Positions 58,150 through 64,000 of a stretch of 64,000 nt of DNA are shown here, in pieces. The stretch covers positions 88,740,001 to 88,804,000 of the forward strand of contig CP136891.1 in assembly GCA_034359265.1 (NCBI GenBank), given 5' to 3'. The translations under genes and the position numbers were made by a program. Each line of letters starts with the position of its first letter. Position 1 is the first letter of the stretch. This DNA is from Canna indica. Its lineage: Eukaryota; Streptophyta; Magnoliopsida; Zingiberales; Cannaceae. The notes below the pieces were generated by a model. That model worked only from the letters and a program-made list of their open reading frames with translations, ran no database searches and was not told where the DNA came from.

Positions 58150-60090
58150 GCATTCATTATTCAAACAAATATTGGATCAGATTGGAGGCCCAACCTGGCT
58201 CGATAGCACAAACAAATATTGATATCTATATATTACATGTTGATTTTTGTATTATTCAAACAAATATTGAATCAGCTCAAGTGGTGCAGGTTCCGCATGG
58301 CCCGATAGCACGATAAGAATTTTTACTTAAATCGTGCTCGACCGGATAAAAGTTTGGGATAAAAGATAAGAATTTTTACTTAGATCTTTGCTTGATCTTA
58401 TTCAGCCTGGTTTGGGTTAGATCTTATTCGTGCCTGGTTTGAGTTAGATCGATTTAGATATAACAAAGCACGAATAATAAACTAGACTAGCTCAGCCTGG
58501 CTTGTTATCACGATAACAAAATTTAAAATCGTGCTATCGAGTTCAAATCAGGCTATTGGAATCGAACTATTAGGGCCATATTGGGGGCTATTGGGCCGAC
58601 TCGAGCCCAATAATCCGATATTTTTTTATAACTAATAATTTTTTTATAGGGCCATCAAGTCGGCCAGGGCCTAAACCGGGCACCATTTTTATTCAGGCCG
58701 AGCTGGTACGGCACGAATTGTCGATTCCACTATTTTTGTGACCATTGAATTGAAGTTCTACCGTTGGAGTTAGATCAAAAATTGTAGAGGATGAACTATT
58801 TTTTCATCATGTCACGTTCTTTCTTACGTTCTTTCTTTTTCCAGAAAATAAGTAATTCTCAACATCAAATTTCATTTCACATTTCTATTTCAGAAAAAAG
58901 AGATCATGTGATAGGTCTGTTCGAATTTGCAAAGTTAGATATATCATGTGGTAGATGCATGCAACGTAAACTAATAGCTAGTGTCTAGTACACAGCTAGA
59001 ATTGATGTCAAAGTGACATGTTCAAAAATTATCCTCCCTCTCCCTCTCCCTCTCAATCTCTCATTCTTAATTTCTCTCTAAAAAAAGCTACTATATTACA
59101 ATTAAAAATCTCTATATAAAATTATTAAATGTTCACTATCTTACCATTATATATTAAACTATTACCTAAACAACCAGAATTCATAAAATATATTTGAATT
59201 TTCAATCATTCATCATTTAACCAGAATCCACAAATTTATTGGCATCATATTAAAATTCCAACTATCTATATATACATGTTGAGTTAAAAAAAATTATTTA
59301 TATTATTTGAAACCTGATAATTCAATTGTTTAATAATTATTTACAAATTTAATAATTATTTACATGTTGGGTCTCATATTTTAGAATTTGAAATCCGATG
59401 ATCTAAGACCAGATCCGATGACCCGATTATTTATATTATTTTTTAATTATTATATAAAAAATACTTATTTTTAATTATTATTTTTTTTTTAAAAAAAATA
59501 TTTTTAAAAACTCATTTTATCTAAACGGGTAAACTCGACTATCCGACCCGACTCGATCGTGAACAATCCTAGTTTTACTCCTCATCTCAGCAAAAGAACC
59601 TTGGCGGGTTGTCAGAGCTGTGGCGTCATCGCCTTCATCGTAACAATCCATATTGTTTAAATGGGAATAAATGTTGAACAACGCCACCGACGGCGTCGGC
59701 GCGCGTGCGATGAAGGCGGTGACACCACAGCTCCGACATCATCAGTGTAAATGAAAAACTATTTATTATGTCATTAGTATTAAACTAATGTAAATGACAA
59801 AAACTAAATATACTTAAATTAATTTAAGTATATTTAAGTAGTCATCTGTCCACTTCACTTGTTAAAAGTAAGATTACTCTTTTTTGTGTGTTAGTCATTC
59901 GATCACCATATGATACTTTTCATGAAGATGGAAAGACAAGTCAAAAGTAACTTTCTTCCGAAAAAGGTAATGTTTTTTTTAGGTAAAAAATGAAGCCTAG
60001 AAAAGACTCCACCGTTCATTTAATTTCTCTGATAGATGAAATAAAACAATTACTGAAAGAAGAGAAGCTACATTAAAGAAGATCCAAATC
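58150..60090 (+). repeat. 2-kb direct repeat, copy A2
   Basis: Second copy of 55360-57389. The stretch carrying the dispersed repeat (55955-56060 of A1) is shortened here. It ends with GAAGATCCAAATC, the empty site for the MITE found in A1. Confidence 0.9.
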
Positions 60091-61829
60091 TAACTAGCTA
60101 AAAGCCTAAAAGACAGACAAAGCAGAGTACACATATATAATAATCAATACATGGCCACATAGTAATTCTCCCCGTAATCTTCAAAATCTGGTCAATTAAT
60201 GAACATATTATATTGTAATCATATATAAGTGCACGTGCGATCTTATTTCCCCTGTGCGTGCGTGCTTAGATGAATAATTAATTAAACTGCATGATGTATA
60301 TGAACATTACAAAGCTTATATATAGTCATAATCTGCTTTCAATCATCAAAAATTAAACTAATTAAGTTGATAGAAGATGACAGACATTTGTCATTTATTA
60401 GGTTGCAGAGAATCTTTCCAAAATTTCTATCCAAATTGATAGTTGATAGAAATAAGATGCACCTTTAAAAGACAAATATCAACTACCGTGCCCTCAATAA
60501 TTCACTCTTGAATTTGGTAATTTGACTATAAGCTTAATTAATTCTTTTTATGACCGAAAGTAAATCATGCTAATTTGATTATAAGCTTTATGCATGATGT
60601 CCACGTACGTACACCATGCAGTTTAATTATTCAACTACAATGCACAAATTATGCAATATATGCGATGAGAGATGCAACAGTATTGGATGGCAGTGGATCG
60701 GATAACGTGTGGATATTGTATTATATGCTACATTCTTTGCATATATAGATATTCATAATCATATATGCACCACATTTAGATGATGGAATTCGCACCGCAT
60801 CCGCATATGTATCATATTTAATAAAAATAATAATAAAAAAGTTTAATAAAAAATAATAATTCACATTGTTAAAATTCATAATAATTAGTATTTTACTATG
60901 ACTTCATATATAAGTTTCCACAAAACAAACCTATCTAATATATATTAAGTTATATATACATATATATGCAGATACGGTGTATGTGGATCCGCATTCATAT
61001 TTGTATACGCGCGGATACTTTTTTTTTAAAAAAATCATATTCGGATCTATATCCGTTTCTAGTTGCGGATATGAATAAGATACGATGTGGAAGCAATTTT
61101 TAGTTAGCGAATGTGGATAAAATTGCCGCCCTTATGTATTTTGATTGTAATGATCGAATATATTGGCATCGTAAACTCATGACGGCATTGCGATCGACAG
61201 CTACGCCGTCTCATAACAATTAAATATTAACGATACGACAATCTCGTGATGACTACTATTTGTGACTACAAGCAGCCATGGCAAAATCATTATATAATAC
61301 TCAATTTTCAAATTCGTACAAACTCTTCTTCCTCGAATCTCCCATTGATTAGGGACCGATGGCGGTCGACATAAACCCTTTATTTTTTTTTCAAATATTA
61401 TATAAATTATAATACAAGTTATATAGTTTTATAATTTATTTAAGTGTAAACATAGGATAATATAAATTATATAATTTTGTTGTTGTTTTTCAAATCAAAT
61501 TATATAAATTATGTTTAAAAATACTATAATTTAGGATTATATGAATTTACAATAATATAAATTTAAATATTATAATTTGTAATAATTTCTATAAATTTAA
61601 ATATCAAGTTATAATATTCATAAATATTTTGTTTTTAATGTTTAATTTATAAATGTATAATCATATTATGCAATTTATATAATTTATAATTCTATTAATT
61701 ATTATTATTATTGTTAAGTTAACTTTTTTAAAAAAAGTTGACTAGATGATAATTTTATAATAAAATTTAATTTATTAAATGTAAGGGAGATTAAAGTCTT
61801 GGGTTTTCTTCTACGTGGGCTCTCAACTG
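60091..61829. other. AT-rich spacer with a possible decayed element
   Basis: 60681-61130 contains repeated GGATC(C/G)G and CGGATA words (GTGGATCGGATAACGTGTGG at left, CGAATGTGGATAAAATTGCCGCCC at right). This may be another MITE with eroded ends. No coding signal in the rest. Confidence 0.35.
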
Positions 61830-62030
61830 TTAAAGATTAATTTACTTTGTTTTGACACATATATACAACATGTGCATGTCACATGAATTAAATGCATGCA
61901 TGTGACTCGTGTTACTAACTTTTTTTTCTTCCCCTAACTTGTAAAGCATTTCTTTCATGTATGTGTCTTTGTCACGTACGATTAATATGCGCATGTCTGT
62001 GCAGGCAAGTGCAGTAGTCATAATTACTTA

Positions 62031-62366
62031 TTCTGTTGTTTGCATTGAATAATAATCCAAATTATTAGATACGATGAACGTACAAAGTGAAAGGTCGACA
62101 TCGAGATTTCCATTGTTAGTTATATATCAGAATTCATGAAGTTGATAATTCAACAAAGAGATCAAAATAATCCAAAAGTTGTACCAGCACATGCATGGGT
62201 CAGCCTAATTTTTCATCTCCTCCATCGGAAGCATTAATTGATAATTTTGATATCATCGAGTCAAGTACTAAGTATTAAATTAAAAGGCTGACCCGGCCCC
62301 ATGCATGTGCACGGTACAACTTTTGAATTATTTTGATCTCTCTATTAAATTATCAACTTCATGAAT

Positions 62367-62397
<31 letters not shown>

Positions 62398-62475
62398 ACT
62401 AACGATGGAAGACTTTTGGTTTGTACGTTCACCATATCTAGTAATTTGGATTATTATTCAATGCAAACAACAGAA
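62031..62475. repeat. Long foldback: ~180-bp inverted arms, ~75-bp loop
   Basis: The left arm (62031-62209) starts TTCTGTTGTTTGCATTGAAT and the right arm (62283-62475) ends with its inverse. The arms match for most of their length apart from a TA microsatellite (62369-62398) and small indels. Weaker pairing extends outward (TTTGTTTTG(A/T)CACAT at 61850 and its inverse at 62510). A transcript would form a long hairpin. Confidence 0.8.
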
Positions 62476-62539
62476 GAGTCACATGCATGCTTTCATGCTT
62501 TCATGCGACATGTGACAAAACAAAAGAAGTAATTAATCA

Positions 62540-63090
62540 GGACTGCATGCTGGCACTTGCCATATATATACTTGAAGTTAGGACTGCTCGCACTTGCCTT
62601 TCACCAGGCTTAACTATATATCCACTCAAACTTACATACTAATATACTATGCATGTGATTTCCAATTAAGCAGCTAATTAATATACAATGCAAGCATGTG
62701 ATTTAACTTTAAACATGCATATTTATATATTCATACATCACCCGTGCTTCCTTTTAATTCGTCTCTTTCACTGTATCAACTCAGTCTCCATAGATATATA
62801 TTGCTCTTCTTCTCTTTCATACCATATATATCATTCATTTTGTCTGAGCGAACCATTTGCCATTTAGGTCATATCAATTAAATATGACATGGAGTAGCAT
62901 AGAGCTAGAATTATCTCATCACATGGTCGTGACAGAGAAGTGATATTACCAGGAAAAAAAACAATTTTTCTTGGCAATCACCATGTACTCTTCGGTCCTC
63001 AAAGAAAAAAAAACTATCTCCCGATTTTTGATTTGGTATAATTAGTCTTGAGGTATAATTAGGGGTGAGTTTTGATTTGGTTAGTCCTGA
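62540..63090. repeat. Right arm of widely spaced inverted repeat (partner 2070-2560)
   Basis: Inverse of the left-edge repeat. It abuts the foldback, and its internal ATGCATGTGATTT segment is duplicated. No coding capacity. Confidence 0.75.
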
Positions 63091-63816
63091 TCTCATTCCA
63101 ATTTTGAGTCGGAGCGCAAATATGTATCCCAGTCCCGAATATTAAGCATAAGCATTTCGACTTTGTTCCGTTCCGAATTTTTTGGTTTGGAACTGGAATG
63201 TCCCGAATTTATTAATATATATTTTTCTACAAAATATAAATAATATTTGTATTAAATAATTAACAGTATATTATATTACAGCATTTTTAAAATTTAATAA
63301 TAAATAATTTATCTTACTTATATCATAAACCGAGCCGGGTCGGAACAATTTCAATTTTTTTATGTCGTCCCGGTAGCGTCCTGATTTTTAATCGGGACAA
63401 ATTTAATATTAAATAATTTGTAGCAACCCGGCCCGTAGCAATTGCATATTTTTTAATTAATAATGCATATGTTTTAATTACTCGGTGAGGAATAATACAA
63501 GGTAATTAAATTATATATATTTACTGCAGTCTTTATTTATTTTTGCAATTACAACCCCAAAGTATTATTAAATTAAACTAATAATCTATATAAAGCTGGA
63601 GCACAACCATCCCTTTATTTCTTCCTTAATTTGCTTGAGAAACCAAATCTTTCAGAATTAGGTCAGACTCTCAAGAACAAAGTTGAACAACGTACAACAG
63701 CTGCTTATTCCCATGACAGTTAGGTCACACACTCAAACCAACGACAATTATGACATGATAGGGAAATTAAGAGATCAAAGGAGGGATTCTGATCCCTTCA
63801 CATGCACCTCACAAAA
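63091..63816. other. Spacer, possible element fragment
   Basis: 63063-63400 has CCGAATTTTTTGGTTTGGAAC-like and TCGGAACAATTTC words, suggesting another degenerate DNA element. No TSD was found. The rest is AT-rich. Confidence 0.35.
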
Positions 63817-63844
63817 CCCGTGATCCGATCACGGGGATCACGGG
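63817..63844. promoter_or_regulatory. Overlapping GATCACGG inverted repeats
   Basis: CCCGTGATCC (63817-63826) pairs with GGATCACGGG (63835-63844), and CCGTGATC with GATCACGG overlap inside. It sits about 110 bp before the right-edge start codon. Possible regulatory palindrome. Confidence 0.4.
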
Positions 63845-63846
63845 GG

Positions 63847-63911
63847 AGGGGGAGGTCTCTCTCTCCGTCTATAAAAGCAGGAGGGGGAGGTCTCTCCGCA
63901 TCTATAAAATC
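63847..63911 (+). promoter_or_regulatory. Tandemly duplicated TATA-box cassette
   Basis: Two ~32-bp units GGGGAGGTCTCTC...TCTATAAAA follow each other, giving TATAAAAG at 63870 and TATAAAAT at 63903. The second is 44 nt before the ATG, allowing a leader of about 20 nt. The first would give about 50 nt. Confidence 0.6.
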
Positions 63912-63954
63912 ATCCTGCATTTCACCTTACGAAGCCAGCATCCCCTGTTTCAAA

Positions 63955-64000
63955 ATGATGAAAACAATTGTTTGTTTGTGTTTCATTCTTTCTGCGGCGA
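63955..64000 (+). CDS. Secreted protein, 5' end only (runs off right edge)
   Basis: Reads MMKTIVCLCFILSAA before the window ends. This is a typical signal-peptide start: Lys, then a hydrophobic core and small residues. It sits behind a TATA-box cassette with a plausible short leader. Two ATG codons in a row could both serve as start. Nothing can be said of the mature product. Small cysteine-rich or protease-inhibitor-like peptides often begin this way, but that is only a guess. Confidence 0.5.
   Translation, partial: MMKTIVCLCFILSAA

Overview
This is nuclear DNA of a flowering plant. Intron-containing plant gene remnants are present (oligopeptide transporter, plasma-membrane H+-ATPase, a PP2A B'' subunit of TON2 type). 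With them are plant-type CACTA, hAT and Helitron-like elements, an endogenous pararetrovirus fragment and long AT-rich repeats. I cannot name the species. The window is repeat-dominated. The only genes that look possibly intact are a 66-codon secreted Cys/Pro-rich peptide (46440-46640) and the first codons of a secreted protein running off the right edge (from 63955).

Layout. 1-2653: AT-rich DNA with a non-autonomous hAT element (347-1333) full of palindromic repeats, an inverted partner of 62.5-63.1 kb, and a scrap of CACTA subterminal repeat. 2654-17801 and 28333-43513: two direct, nearly identical copies of a ~15.15-kb block, one about every 25.7 kb. Each copy carries hAT MITEs, a TON2-like fragment, a full-length but broken oligopeptide transporter (OPT) pseudogene, an RNase H-like remnant, a second inverted OPT fragment, a Helitron-like 3' end and the 3' part of a CACTA transposase gene. 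17802-28332: the rest of that CACTA element (terminus at 20137), GC-rich sequence and elements rich in CGGTTAACC motifs, an H+-ATPase gene fragment, and a second decayed CACTA element on the other strand (terminus at 27998).

The block boundaries are informative. Copy 1 starts broken inside a hAT MITE that is complete, with target-site duplication, at copy 2. Copy 2 ends broken inside a transposase exon that is continuous at copy 1. The outer ends are therefore truncated and the inner ends intact, so 2654-43513 reads as about 1.6 turns of a 25.7-kb head-to-tail array. At the right break a long open frame runs from the transposase exon into a protease-reverse transcriptase-RNase H fragment of an endogenous pararetrovirus.

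45.5-64 kb: AT-rich repeats, minisatellites, three related copies (one inverted) of a 1.2-2-kb repeat, further hAT MITEs with 8-bp target-site duplications, a long foldback at 62031-62475, and a duplicated TATA cassette before the right-edge gene. No tRNA, rRNA or CRISPR was seen. No set of cooperating genes is visible; the interest lies in genome rearrangement and mobile-element structure.
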